Shown: in pieces, positions 47,825-58,122 of the stretch
Position numbering within the stretch: the first letter of the stretch is position 1
Layout: each line of letters opens with the position of its first letter
Origin: Balanoglossus misakiensis
Taxonomy: Eukaryota > Hemichordata
NCBI GenBank assembly: GCA_040954595.2
Contig: CM082592.2
Span: 4,030,001 to 4,094,000 of the forward strand
DNA: 64,000 nucleotides
Direction: 5' to 3'
The notes under the pieces: model-generated
Told to the model about the DNA's origin: nothing
Database searches by the model: none
What the model saw: only the letters and a program-made list of their open reading frames with translations
Made by a program: the position numbers and the translations under genes

Positions 47825-48006
47825 TAGTCTTGGTTTCCCAGACTCTTCTGCTTCTTCCGTTGCCCTCCGGAAAGAGGGTCTGCCGTCATGCATTACTTTT
47901 GCCTCGAGTCGGCCATCTTTGCCCGGTGATTGTTCTATAGTATTTCCCCGGACCCTATTTCTGGAGGGCAACAGAAGAAGCAGAGGAGTCTGGGTAACCG
48001 AGACTA
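47825..48006. mobile_element. Foldback element, copy in duplication unit 1
   Basis: The left arm TAGTCTTGGTTTCCCAGACT..GCTTCTTC..TTGCCCTCC pairs with the right arm GGAGGGCAACAGAAGAAGCA..AGTCTGGGTAACCGAGACTA. Arms are about 55 bp with a central spacer of about 60 bp. No coding capacity. Confidence 0.8.
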
Positions 48007-48207
48007 TTGTAAAAGCACGAACGTCATGAAAACACATCAAAAATATTTGCCAACATTAGCGGTATGTTTACGTTGACACACACACACACATAGTATTTTG
48101 TTATTCATTCGACCCATGTCTAGTATAATTTGTTCATGTCACAAGCAGGTCAAAGGTCAAATCAGATCTAATCCAAGAAATTGCCAACTTGATCAATATT
48201 TCACATC

Positions 48208-48213
48208 AATAAA
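48208..48213 (+). terminator. Candidate polyadenylation signal AATAAA
   Basis: First canonical hexamer downstream of the coiled-coil gene stop codon. It is only a candidate because other AATAAA hexamers occur later in this AT-rich DNA. Confidence 0.35.
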
Positions 48214-50394
48214 TTATCAAAGTATAGTCTTAAAGGGAAGGGGTTGTCGCGCTGCGTGGGTGTCCCCCTTGATGAGAATATGCCCTCCCGGCATACCAGC
48301 ACAAACTTCACTGCAGTTACCCCGATCTACTAGGATCTTCAGTTGCTGTCATGCCCAGTCTACGCTATGGTTGGCTGCTTCCTTCATTCTAAGAATTATC
48401 TAATTTCAGGGATTTGTGGATGAATTGTAATGTTTTTAAATGTGGCGCGACGACTGCTTCCCTTTATTACACGGGTCAGGCTTGGCATGCACACTTCACA
48501 GTTCAAAACATATTTGTCGAAACTCTTTTTTTTTCTCATAATTTTGCTGTTTGATGTACATTTTGGTTTCATACAATTTTCGTTTGTCCATGTTTTCTCC
48601 ATGTGCAGCCAAAAGTGTCTGTTTCACAAGCTTACACATATGTACATATCCAAATTCACGGTCAGTGTCAAAGCTGAAAGCTCACCTTCCACAGTTATAA
48701 CTTATTGAGAACTACAGCACCCACAAAATCACAATTTTTACTGAATTTGATGAAACGTCCGCAAAGCAGTCACGCAAAAGTTATGTTATTATTTTTGTTT
48801 GGTTTTGTCTTTGTATTAGAATTATTTTTTGTGATGTGTGCATACAATATGTAAGTTTTTTTTTCATTTTTGTTTCATTGTTATTGACAAGACCTCAAGT
48901 TGCCAAGTATGATTTTGTGTCTCAGGGGAAGCTTATGGATTTTTTTTAATTTTTGGAGTGGGGGGGGGGGGGGGGGGGGGGAGTTCTTAAACTCTAAACA
49001 TGTATCTTTTACTCGTCAACATATAGAATATGCATTATGTTGCGTGAAGTTTATCAGTGTTGTTGGGTTGTGTAACAGCGCCACCTCGTGTTGAGCGATC
49101 GGGTCTTTTGTTTTCATGCAACTGTATTCTGATTGTTGAATCCGCCTTACTGTGACTAGTGTTTTGTATGATCGTGAAAATCTATGCATTGGGTAAGAAA
49201 AAGGTTTGTTTAAAGTCTGGCATGTTTCTACAACCAGCGTGTATACCTTTTCTACCATTTGTCAAAATAGTGGACTTGTATGTTGTCAGGAGCAATAACT
49301 TCACCTGTTGTAGTGGACGGGACAGTCTGCAGCCATGGAAATGTTTTTTTTCCGCCGTCCTGTCACGTGCTGCAGAACCCGCGTTTATGAACATAGCCTA
49401 CATTTCTGTTGGTGGTCTGTTTCCAGATGGGAGCATGCTTGGTTGCAATTGCCGAGTTGTGAAAAAGTGACAAAATCAGACAAATATACAACGATGTCGC
49501 ACTGTACTCGTATAGGAAAAACAACAGTTACTTCACGCGACCGTCTCTAGGGGGCGCTGCACTGACGTTCCTTCTTTGATCACTGAAATGATGGGGAGAG
49601 GTCTGATGACCCAAGCTTTAATGCCTTAACGCTCATTTTTATCTAACACAACTCCATGTATTATTATATATATGTTATATTCGAAATCAAAACCAGTATT
49701 TTTACGACTACTTAATATTTTGTTTTGCCTTTGGGTTTCAATAATATCCCCTGAAAAAATATAGTGTGTGTACGTATATCTCAAATCAGGAAACGTGGGA
49801 GTGATTTTATGTCATGTATATGGATTATTCTCTGAGTACTACTTCTTCTTAACTCTGCAAATATAAAAAATAACTTGTATAATTCAGAGTAATTATAATA
49901 TTGTACAAAATGTTCAAACCTTGTATATTTTTTATCCTCTTGAATGAAATAATTCAAATTGAATATAAAGCAATGAAATTCTGTCTATTTTGAAATGAAC
50001 TTATATGAGTGTCTGAGTAATGTACCACTAATGCTTTCGGAAAATGGAAAACTCCTTATTTTTTATCGTGGAGGTTGTAGAATAAGAATTTTATGGATTG
50101 TAGAAATAAAAATAATGAAAGATTTTGGAATGATTTAATTTGTTTCATTTGTTTGTTTGTTTGTTTGTTTGTTTGTTTGTTTGTTTGTTTGTTTGTTTGT
50201 ACAATGAAAAACTGATTAAGCTGCAAAGAATGGATATGCCTTGTATCAGCGCTTGACTTGTTAAACTTGCAACAATTTATACAATGACAGTTTCTTTTCA
50301 ACTGAGATTGACAATTCATACAGTCACTCCGTTTCTTCCCAACTGAGACTGGCTACAATAATCATATACAGAATAACACGTTTCAAGGGTATTG
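48214..50394. other. Duplicated non-coding stretch
   Basis: No gene with splice or coding support was found. It contains a (CA)n repeat near 48076, a poly-G run at 48959-48980 and a (GTTT)n tract at about 50150-50200. It is close to identical to 53840-55740 in copy 2. Confidence 0.6.
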
Positions 50395-50407
50395 CAATTC
50401 TCAATAT

Positions 50408-50413
50408 TTTATT
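50408..50413 (-). terminator. Polyadenylation signal, peptide gene copy 1
   Basis: TTTATT on + is AATAAA on -. It is conserved in sequence and position in copy 2 (56244-56249), about 190 nt downstream of the stop codon of the peptide gene. Confidence 0.55.
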
Positions 50414-50604
50414 ACCTTTTCACCAAACAATCTGTGACAAGATTATTGGTAGTTCTAAGGAAGACCGGGAACCCATTTCAAAGAACAAAGAGATAATATA
50501 GATGACATCATTGCTGTAAGCATTATTCGTCTAATTCAACAATAATAATATGACAAATATGTAGGATGTCGAACACCTGGTGTAATGATCATCATTGACA
50601 ATCA

Positions 50605-50716
50605 TCAAATTCTTCTAGGTCCTCGACCCTCCATTTCCCGTCCTTTCATCTCAGCCATTTCAATCTCCAAACTTTCAGATTCTGCACTCTCCAATGACCT
50701 GTCTTCTAATCGGTCC
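50605..50716 (-). CDS. Peptide precursor gene copy 1, last coding exon
   Basis: Read on the - strand. The acceptor AG is at 50718-50717 (TTTAATAG) and the exon enters in phase 2. The translation DRLEDRSLESAESESLEIEM.. is strongly acidic, continues with AEMKGREMEG and ends RGPRRI before TGA at 50607-50605. The copy-2 exon keeps the frame, EDRSLE, IEMAEMK and the stop position, which supports coding. It joins 51341 to give a 78-residue protein. Confidence 0.6.
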
Positions 50717-51340
50717 CTATTAAAGAGTGGACATTGAAACAAGTCAAAGTGACATATTTCTTAGCAGTCAGTAAATGCTGAGGTACAATATAGCCTTTAT
50801 ACCAGTCAATAATGGGTCTAGGAACAACAAACCAACGCCAGCTACATTGACAACTGTATGTGTTTAACACATGAAAAATGTGCTTTAAATTTTGATTGTG
50901 CACCAGCCGTCGGTCTATATACCATTGCAATTTAAAGTGTCTCAAATAGTAACTCCTTGCTTTTTGGTATACCAGGAAACATAGCAATGACGATTTCGTG
51001 AAGTAAAGGAATATCTGTAAAGTTAACGTTGTGCAGGTATCAAAGAAACCCTTCAGACTAACCCCCCAACAGTTGCATACATATATCCGTGATATAATGT
51101 AGATACCTGAAAGTGCTAATTAGAATAGAGACGTAAATCTGTTATGTTAGTCCTTATTTATGCAAATAGTATTAACGGGCATTCTTTTATTATTATTATT
51201 TTGATAGTGATGTATTGTATTGTATATATGGCATATCGTCGTTCTTGCCCTGTGTAATCGGGGAAATAATATTCACAATAAATAATTAGGAACATTTTTT
51301 GCGTGCGTTTACATAGGTTTATTAATTGGCATCTGCTCAC

Positions 51341-51465
51341 ATGGTTTCCTGCACATCACGGTTTGAATGTCTCCGACGCCCGTACATGCCGTGTACATCA
51401 TCGGGCTTTAAGAGAGCCAACATCAGAGCCAGGCAGAGAAGGACAACAATACCCGTTTTCTTCAT
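51341..51465 (-). CDS. Secreted peptide precursor copy 1, signal-peptide exon
   Basis: Read on the - strand. The exon is 51341-51498 with acceptor CTCCTCCAG; the ATG is at 51465-51463 and the donor is AT|GTGAGC. The translation MKKTGIVVLLCLALMLALL is a textbook signal peptide (two Lys, then an aliphatic core), followed by KPDDVHG and a basic segment, MYGRRRHSNRDVQET. Cleavage is likely near the Gly. It continues in phase 2 into 50716. The acidic second exon could be a propeptide balancing a basic peptide, as in many antimicrobial or neuropeptide precursors, but no family was recognised. Confidence 0.6.
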
Positions 51466-51871
51466 CTTTACAGTTCGGAGGTCAAATGCTCTGATTATCT
51501 GGAGGAGAATCGTCAGGAGTTTGTGTGCGTCATATGAGATGACACCGCTGTCATCGATATCGTTTATGTGACTGATATAATGTGATACACGTATCAATAT
51601 AACGGACAGCCTTATTGTTTGACTATACGTGTACTCAGCACTCTTCCTATGTAGAAAGAATACGAAAACAACAAAGTTCATTTTGAAATGGAATAATTTC
51701 TATTATATTATACCAGTATATTGATGGTGTAAATCACGCTATTTGATTGGTCGAGACACGACACGTGACCGTGATATATTAGCCATATACCACAGTCATA
51801 TATCATAGTCAAAGAAAATGCCTTTTTAAAATGTTTTATGCAAAGTTTCAATATACTGGCATAATATAATA

Positions 51872-52012
51872 GCAATAAAACACCCCCGACCATGGTATAC
51901 CACTCGATTTTGACCAGTTCAACTCCATATACGCACTCGCTATCGCTCGTGCGTATATGTCGTGAACTGGTCAAAATCTCGTGGTATACCATGGCTGGGG
52001 GTGTTTTATTGC
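51872..52012. mobile_element. Foldback element in intron 1 of peptide gene copy 1
   Basis: The left arm GCAATAAAACACCCCCGACC..TGGTATACCAC pairs with the right arm GTGGTATACCATGG..GGGGGTGTTTTATTGC, with further pairing of TTGACCAGTTCA and TGAACTGGTCAA. It is absent from the matching place in copy 2, so it inserted after the duplication. Confidence 0.85.
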
Positions 52013-52025
52013 TTAAGTAACTCAC

Positions 52026-52395
52026 CGTTCTTCTTGTAAGAGCTCGTCAGTCGTCAGCTTCACGATTGGCACAATGTGTGAAAGTAAGCTTGACCAAAGG
52101 CATTCCGCTGCATACATGTCACAACAAAACTGTACATCACTTTTATGCAAAAATTGATAATTATGCGGGAACGTTCGTATTTCCGCAAGAAGTGTTCATA
52201 AAAGCATCTCCGTAAAATTTCTTGTGTTGTCTTTGCCATATTGAAACAATGTCGACTATATCTTCATTGACATTGATTTCAAAACAAAATATATTTTTTA
52301 TTCAAACTCACGACATACACAGAAAAAGTGGTTTCGCTATTTCTGGATTTCGCTATATGCTTTGTGCGGTGGCGCAAGTTCTCAATTCTATTTTT
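52026..52395 (-). ncRNA. Peptide gene copy 1, candidate 5' untranslated exon
   Basis: Not an RNA gene: the type is used for an untranslated exon. On - the sequence ends with ..AAGAAGAACG|GTGAGT (donor at 52025-52024), conserved in copy 2 as ..AGAAGTAGAACG|GTGAGT. A conserved TTATATAA at 52418-52426 could be its TATA box, which would put the start near 52390. The true start is unknown. Confidence 0.4.
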
Positions 52396-52417
52396 CGATA
52401 ATGTGTTGCTCACATCC

Positions 52418-52426
52418 TTATATAAA
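52418..52426 (-). promoter_or_regulatory. Candidate TATA box, peptide gene copy 1
   Basis: ATTTATATAAGG on the - strand, conserved at 58077-58085 in copy 2 within a block that also keeps the flanking sequence. Confidence 0.35.
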
Positions 52427-52469
52427 TGTGTTTCGAGAGAGAATGTTTTCATCCTGGACATTCGATGTT

Positions 52470-52829
52470 AATTAAATACTATTTAAAGAACATTGCAAGA
52501 TTAATGCCTAATTCTGAAATGTTGGTGCAATTCAAAGAGATGCGAGTTGTACTGTACATTGGCGGTTCTGATTGACAGTTACCCCTTTCAAGCTTTTTGT
52601 ATGGAAAGCCGTGCCACATCATGTATCCGACATGCTCGAATCTATTCACAACGGCTGATTGATCAGAACTCGCGATCGTTTGCCAAGGGGCTTATATGTT
52701 TTTCATACACGCAAGGCGTCCCTGGCATCTCTAGCTCTGCCCTCTACGTCGGAATTGAAACGAGTGAATACCAAAGCCACAATGTCAACCTTCTTCATCT
52801 TTGAAGTTAAAAAGTCAAAAGTAGACACA
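52470..52829. repeat. Satellite-adjacent conserved segment, unit 1
   Basis: Nearly identical to 59112-59471. It directly precedes the satellite in both copies. ORFs run across it in two + frames in both copies, but neither shows a recognisable domain, and a third frame is open in copy 2 and stopped in copy 1. It may be the edge of a mobile element; coding status is unresolved. Confidence 0.5.
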
Positions 52830-53299
52830 ATCATCAAAAAATGACAATTTTCCGACTTTGCGAAACTTCTTCATTTTTTGAAAAAAATCAAGGGTTATAG
52901 CTGATGAAAATCATCAAAAAATGACGATTTTCCGACTTTGCGGATTATCAAAATTTCTTCACTTTTTGACAAAAATCATGGGTTATAGCTCATGAAAATC
53001 ATCCAAAAATGACAATTTTTCGACTTTGCGGATTATCAAAATTTCTTCACTTTTTGACAAAAATCATGGGCTATAGCACATGAAAATCATCAAAAAATGA
53101 CGATTTTCCGACTTTGCGAAACTTCAACATTTCTTCATTTTTTGAAAAAAATCATGGGTTATAGCTCATGAAAATCATCAAAAAATGACGATTTTTCGAC
53201 TCTGCGAAATTTCGAAATTTCTTCATTTTTTGAAAAAAATCATGGGTTATAGCTCATGAAAATCATCAAAAAATGACGATTTTCCTACTTTGCGAAACT
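52830..53299. repeat. 88-bp satellite, short array (about 5 monomers)
   Basis: GGGTTATAG-type landmarks recur at 52892, 52980, 53068, 53156 and 53244, exactly 88 bp apart. Two monomer types alternate, one with GCGAAACTTC and one with GCGGATTATC. The array ends abruptly at the start of duplication copy 2. Confidence 0.95.
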
Positions 53300-53456
53300 T
53301 CCCGTTTTTCACACTCTGCCGTCTATCCATAATGGTACAGCCCTGAAATCATGTGAGAATTATTAGCCAATCAGTGACCAGGATACGCAGTTCATGACCA
53401 TGAGAGGACATTATTTACAGGATTTGCACATTTCAGTGGTATTTTGTTGTTAAGGC

Positions 53457-53629
53457 TAGTCTTGGTTTCCCAGACTCCTCTGCTTCTTCCAGATAGAGGG
53501 TCTGCCATCATGCATCACTTTTGCCTCGAGTCGGCCATCTTTGCCCGGTGATTTTTCAATAGTATTTCCCCAGACCCTATTTCTGGAGGGCAACAGAAGA
53601 AGCAGAGGAGTCTGGGTAACCGAGACTAT
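53457..53629. mobile_element. Foldback element, copy in duplication unit 2
   Basis: Copy of 47825-48006 with the same inverted arms and a small deletion in the left arm (GTTGCCCTCCGG is missing). Confidence 0.8.
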
Positions 53630-55740
53630 TGTAAAGGCATGAACATCATGAATACACGTCAAAGATATTTGCCAACATTAGCGGTATGTTTACGTTGACA
53701 CACACACACACATAGTATTTTGTTATTCCTTCGACCCATGTCTAACATAATTGGTTTATGTCACAAGCAGGTCAAAGATCAAATAAGGTCAAATCCAAGA
53801 AATTGCCAACTTGATAAATACTTCACATCAATACATTATCAAAGTATAGTCTTAAAGGGAAGGGGTCGTCGCGTCACATGGGTGTCCCCCTAGATGGGAA
53901 CATGTCCTCCCATACCAGCGCAAACTTCACTGCAGTCGCCACGACCTACTAGGATCTTCAGTTGCTGTCATGCCCAGTCTACGCTATGGTTGGCTGCTTC
54001 CTTCATTCTAAGAATTATCTAATTTCAGGGATTTGTGGATGAATTGTAATGTTTTTAAATGTGGCGCGACGACTGCTTCCCTTTATTACACGGGTCAGGC
54101 TTGGCATGCACACTTCACAGTTCAAAACATATTTGTCGAAGCATTTTTATTTTCTCATAATTTTGCCGTTTGATGTACATTTTTTTCATACAATTTTCGT
54201 TTGTCCATGTCTTCTCCATGTGCAGCCAAAAGTGTCTGTTTCACAAGCTTACACATATGTACATATCCAAATTCATGGTCAGTGTCAAAGCTGAAAGCTC
54301 ACCTTCCACAGTATAACTTATTGAGAACTACAGCACCCACAAAATCACAATTTTTACTGAATTTGATTAAACGTCCACAAAGAAGTCACGCAAAAGTTAT
54401 GTTATTATTTTTGTTTGGTTTTGTCTTGGTATTAGAATTATTTTTTTGTGATGTGTGCATACAATATGTAAGTTTTTCATTTTTGTTTCATTGTTATTGA
54501 CAAGACCTCAAGTTGCCAAGTATGATTTTGTGTCTCAGGGGAAGCTTATGGATTTTTTTTAATTTTTGGAGTGGGGGGGGGGGGAGTTCTTAAACTCTAA
54601 ACATGTATCGTTTACTCGTCAACATATAGAATATCATTATGTTGCGTGAATTTCAGTGTTGCAGGGGTTTGTAACAGCGCCACCTCGTGTTGAGCGATCA
54701 GTTCTTTTGTTTTCATGCAACTGTATTCTGATTGTTGAATCCGCTGTATTGTGAGTGTTTTTTATATGATCGTGAAAATCTATGCATTGGATGAAAAAGG
54801 TTTGTTTAGAGTCTGGCATGTTTCTACAACCAGTGTGTATACCTTTTCTACCATTTGTCAAAAAAAAGTGGACTTGTTTGTTGTCAGGAGCAATAACTTC
54901 ACCTGTTGTAGTGGACGGGACAGTCTGCAGCCATGGAAATGTTTTTTTTCCGCCGTCCTGTCACGTGCTGCAGAACCCGCGTTTATAAACATAGCCTACA
55001 TTTCTGTTGGTGGTCTGTTTCCAAATGGGAGCATGCTTGGTTGAAATTGCTGAGTTGTGAATAAGTGACAAAATCAGACAAATATACAACAATGTCACAC
55101 TGTACTCGTATAGGAAAAAACAACAGTTACTTCACGCGACCGTCTCTAGGGGGCGCTGCACTGACGTTCCTTCTTTGATCACTGAAATGATGGGGAGAGG
55201 TCTCATGACCCAAGCTTTAATGCCTTAACGCTCATTTTTATCTAACACAACTCCATGTATTATTATATATATGTTATATTCGAAATCAAAACCAGTATTT
55301 TTACGACTACTTAATATTTTGTTTTGCCTTTGGGTTTCAATAATATCCCCTGAAAAAATATAGTGTGTGTACGTATATCTCAAATCAGGAAAAAGTGGGA
55401 GTGATTTTATGTCATGTATATGGATTATTCTCTGAGTACTACTTCTTTTTAACTCTGCAAATATAAAAAAATAACTTGTATAATTCAGAGTAATTATAAT
55501 ATTGTACAAAATGTTCAAACCTTGTATATTTTTTATCCTCTTGAATGAAATAATTCAAATTGAATATAAAGCAATGAAATTCTGTCTATTTTGAAATGAA
55601 CTTATATGAGTGTCTGAGTAATGTACCACTAATGCTTTCGGAAAATGGAAAACTCCGTATTTTTATCCTGGAGGTTGTAGAATAAGAATTTTATGGATTG
55701 TAGAAATAAAAATAATGAAAGATTTTGGAATGATTTAATT

Positions 55741-56219
55741 TGTTCCATTTGTTTGTTTGTTTGTACAATGAAAACTTTTGCCCCCCCCCCCAAAAAAAAA
55801 AACAAAAAAACAAAAAAAACAAATTTAGGGACTAAACATTGCTTTTGAGTCCACAAAAATGCAGTTTCGAGGTCTTTATATTACAAATTTTCTAACGTGG
55901 GAGCGGGGCACCCCCTCGGTCCCCCCCCCGATGCTAACTTTGAGGGGCAAAGATATAATTTGTCCTCCCCCAACATTCTATTGCAATGACTGTCATTTAA
56001 TTTATGCACGTTTTATCATGATTATATTAATTTATTCATATATGCAAATTGCCGTTGTAAATTATTCACCAACAGATGGACACACACACACACACCCCGG
56101 CCCGATAACTACCATGTCAACGAACACGATACCAGATGTAGTATGATACCAGAATACTTGTATCATATTAACGCCCATGCTTGTGTCTATTCTGAGACCT
56201 CATACACAACATAACATTC
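55741..56219. other. Segment of copy 2 poorly matched in copy 1
   Basis: Contains a poly-C/poly-A stretch at about 55782-55822, a run of C near 55920 and a (CA)n near 56083. The GTTT tract of copy 1 is reduced to three units here. No gene support was found. Confidence 0.5.
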
Positions 56220-56243
56220 AAAGGGAGTTGCGATTCCCAATAT

Positions 56244-56249
56244 TTTATT
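56244..56249 (-). terminator. Polyadenylation signal, peptide gene copy 2
   Basis: AATAAA on the - strand in the conserved context GGTAATAAAATATTG, matching 50408-50413. Confidence 0.55.
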
Positions 56250-56452
56250 ACCTTTTCACCAAATAATTCGTGACAAGATTATTGGTAGTTCTATACCAGA
56301 AACCCATTTGAAAGAACGAAGAGATATAGATAACATCATTTCTGTGAGCATTATTCATATAATTCAACAATAAAGCGTAATATTCGTATAGTTATAGCAA
56401 ATACGTAGAATGTCGAACACTTGGTCTTGAACCTTGATAATATCAACGTCCC

Positions 56453-56555
56453 CTAGGTCTCTCGAGGCCCCATTTCCTCTCTTTTCATCTCAGCCATTTC
56501 AATGTCGACATTTCTAGATTCTTCAACCTCCAATGATCTGTCTTCTACTTGGCCC
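56453..56555 (-). CDS. Peptide precursor gene copy 2, last coding exon
   Basis: Read on the - strand. The acceptor is TTAATTAATAG and the exon enters in phase 2, completing Arg. The translation GQVEDRSLEVEESRNVDIEM.. continues with AEMKREEMGPRET and stops at TAG 56455-56453. It is acidic like copy 1 and shares EDRSLE and IEMAEMK. Confidence 0.6.
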
Positions 56556-56781
56556 CTATTAATTAAAGAGTGGACAATGGAATAAAATGAAAGTGACGTA
56601 CTTCTTACCAGTCAGTAAATGTCGAGGTACGATACACGTTATACCGGTAGCCTTCGCAGTCGACAATGGGTAAGGAACGCTATACCACGGAGCTATACCG
56701 CAGCTGTGGTAGCTCCATGACTATATATATAACACTGGTTTTAGGGACAGCCGTATGTGTTTGCCACATGACTACGGTGCT

Positions 56782-56937
56782 CTAAATCTTGGTTTTTACA
56801 CCAGCCACCAATCTACTCACTGCAGAAATGGCACTTTCAAGGGTCTCGAAAAGTAATTCGTAGCCTTTGGGCAAACCAGGAAATATAGCTGTGAGGGTTT
56901 CAACAGGTAACCCCAAAGCGGGAAACGTGCAGGGCAT
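56782..56937 (-). CDS. Possible 51-codon ORF in intron 2 of peptide gene copy 2
   Basis: An open frame on - begins MPCTFPALGLPVETLTAIFP, continues GLPKGYELLFETLESAIS and ends GVKTKI. Copy 1 keeps part of it (IPLLHEIVIAMFPGIPK..ELLFETL), but a Glu codon is replaced by TAA. The similarity looks protein-like, but the phase of the conserved acceptor in copy 1 does not fit exon 2. It could be a dying exon or chance. Confidence 0.25.
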   Translation of the reverse strand: MPCTFPALGLPVETLTAIFPGLPKGYELLFETLESAISAVSRLVAGVKTKI

Positions 56938-56977
56938 CAAATAAGATCACCGCCAACAGTTGCAGGCTGTCGATTGC

Positions 56978-57062
56978 TTAACCCTTACACATCCCCAGTT
57001 CCCTCTATGCAGGTTCAACTTCACCATAGAAAACAATTGATTTGGACCAAACCATGGTGCTG
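56978..57062. mobile_element. MITE-like element, TTAACCCTTTCACC family, copy 6
   Basis: Left end TTAACCCTTACACATCCCCA; core CACCATAGAAAACAATTGAT and ACCAAACCATGGTGCTGA; same orientation as copy 4. It lies in an intron of peptide gene copy 2 and is not at the matching place in copy 1. Confidence 0.75.
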
Positions 57063-57154
57063 AGTAGACTAAAGACGTACCTCTGTTACAAGATTAAGTC
57101 ACCTTATATGAGTATAGTAGTTATTTATACACAGGTTTTTGGGTATTTGCTCAC

Positions 57155-57273
57155 CGCTTAATCTGAACATCTCTTCGCCGAGAAATGTCGATTTTCTTGC
57201 CCTGTACATCAGGCTTCAAGAGAGCCAACATCAGAGCCAGGCAGAGAAGGACAACAATACCCGTCTTCTTCAT
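57155..57273 (-). CDS. Secreted peptide precursor copy 2, signal-peptide exon
   Basis: Read on the - strand. The exon is 57155-57313 with acceptor CTACTTCAG; the ATG is at 57273-57271, with an in-frame TAA four codons upstream confirming the start; the donor is CG|GTGAGC. The first 22 residues are identical to copy 1 (MKKTGIVVLLCLALMLALL then KPD), then VQGKKIDISRRRDVQIK replaces the copy-1 segment. Joined in phase 2 to 56555 it gives 73 residues. The conserved signal with divergent mature part resembles fast-evolving secreted peptide families; the function is unknown. Confidence 0.6.
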
Positions 57274-57384
57274 CTTCACAGTTTAGAGATCAAAACCGGT
57301 TTATGCAGATTATCTGAAGTAGAATCGTCAGGAGTTCGTCAGCATATTTTCTTTCCTCAATAAAATATTTCAAATATATTCGCT

Positions 57385-57676
57385 ATCCTCTAAAATCCAC
57401 ACCATTAAGCCATATTACTTGCATTCGCATCAGTTTGTCATCTCTTGGCGACGCATACCACGATAGCTGCGTAATGTTTGTATATGGAGGCTGATTAAAT
57501 CGATGCGGCACCGTTTTAATACATAGCGTGTTCAAATTGCCAACATGCAGTCACAATCTGTTATTGATAAGGTGTTCATGTATACCTATCAGTATTAGCT
57601 TATTTAGATGGACCAATTTAAGTTGGAAAATAAAACCATGGAAATAATGCAAAAAGTGGCAGCTCTAGAGGCTTTA
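57385..57676. repeat. Dispersed repeat, copy B
   Basis: Partner of 1870-2128, inserted in intron 1 of peptide gene copy 2. It ends just before the exon-1 donor at 57682. Confidence 0.7.
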
Positions 57677-57682
57677 ACTCAC

Positions 57683-58050
57683 CGTTCTACTTCTAAGAGC
57701 TCGTCAGTCGTCACTTTCCCGATTAGCACAATGTGTGAAGAGTGGATCCTTTTAAAGTACGCTTGACAAATGGCTTTCCTCTGTACATGTCACGACAAAG
57801 CAGTTCATCAAATTTTTAAAAAAAAAACATCATAATTATGCAGGAACGTTCGTAAATTCGCAAGAAATGTTCATAATAGCATCTGAAAATTTCTTGTGTT
57901 TTCTTTGCCATACGGAAACAGAATGTAGACTATATCTTCATTGACATTGAAAAAAAAATATTTTTATTCAAACTCATACACAGAAAAAGTGGTTTCACTA
58001 TTCCTAGACTCTTAATATGCTGTATGCGGTGGCGCTCGTCTCATGCTATT
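57683..58050 (-). ncRNA. Peptide gene copy 2, candidate 5' untranslated exon
   Basis: Not an RNA gene: an untranslated exon. It ends at donor ..GTAGAACG|GTGAGT (57682-57681). Conserved with 52026-52395, including the candidate TATA box TTATATAA at 58077-58085. The start is uncertain. Confidence 0.4.
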
Positions 58051-58122
58051 TTTTGATAGAGTGTTGCTCACATCCTTATATAAATGTGTTTCGAGAGAAA
58101 TTGTTTTGATCCTGGACATTCG

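Larger units (their letters stand above)
47599..48213 (+). other. 3' UTR of the coiled-coil gene (approximate)
   Basis: Non-coding sequence follows the stop. An AATAAA at 48208-48213 is the first reasonable polyadenylation signal; the matching site in copy 2 of the duplication is changed (AATACA). The tandem duplication begins inside this UTR at 47668, and a foldback element lies at 47825-48006. The exact end of the transcript is unknown. Confidence 0.4.
47668..53299. repeat. Tandem duplication, copy 1 (5632 bp)
   Basis: This block starts at TCCCGTTTTTCACACTCTGC and recurs from 53300 in the same order and orientation. 47668-50130 matches 53300-55740 nearly base for base, 50390-52455 matches 56220-58120 only loosely, and 52470-52840 matches 59112-59482 nearly exactly. 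It contains a - strand peptide gene and ends in five monomers of an 88-bp satellite. Confidence 0.9.
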
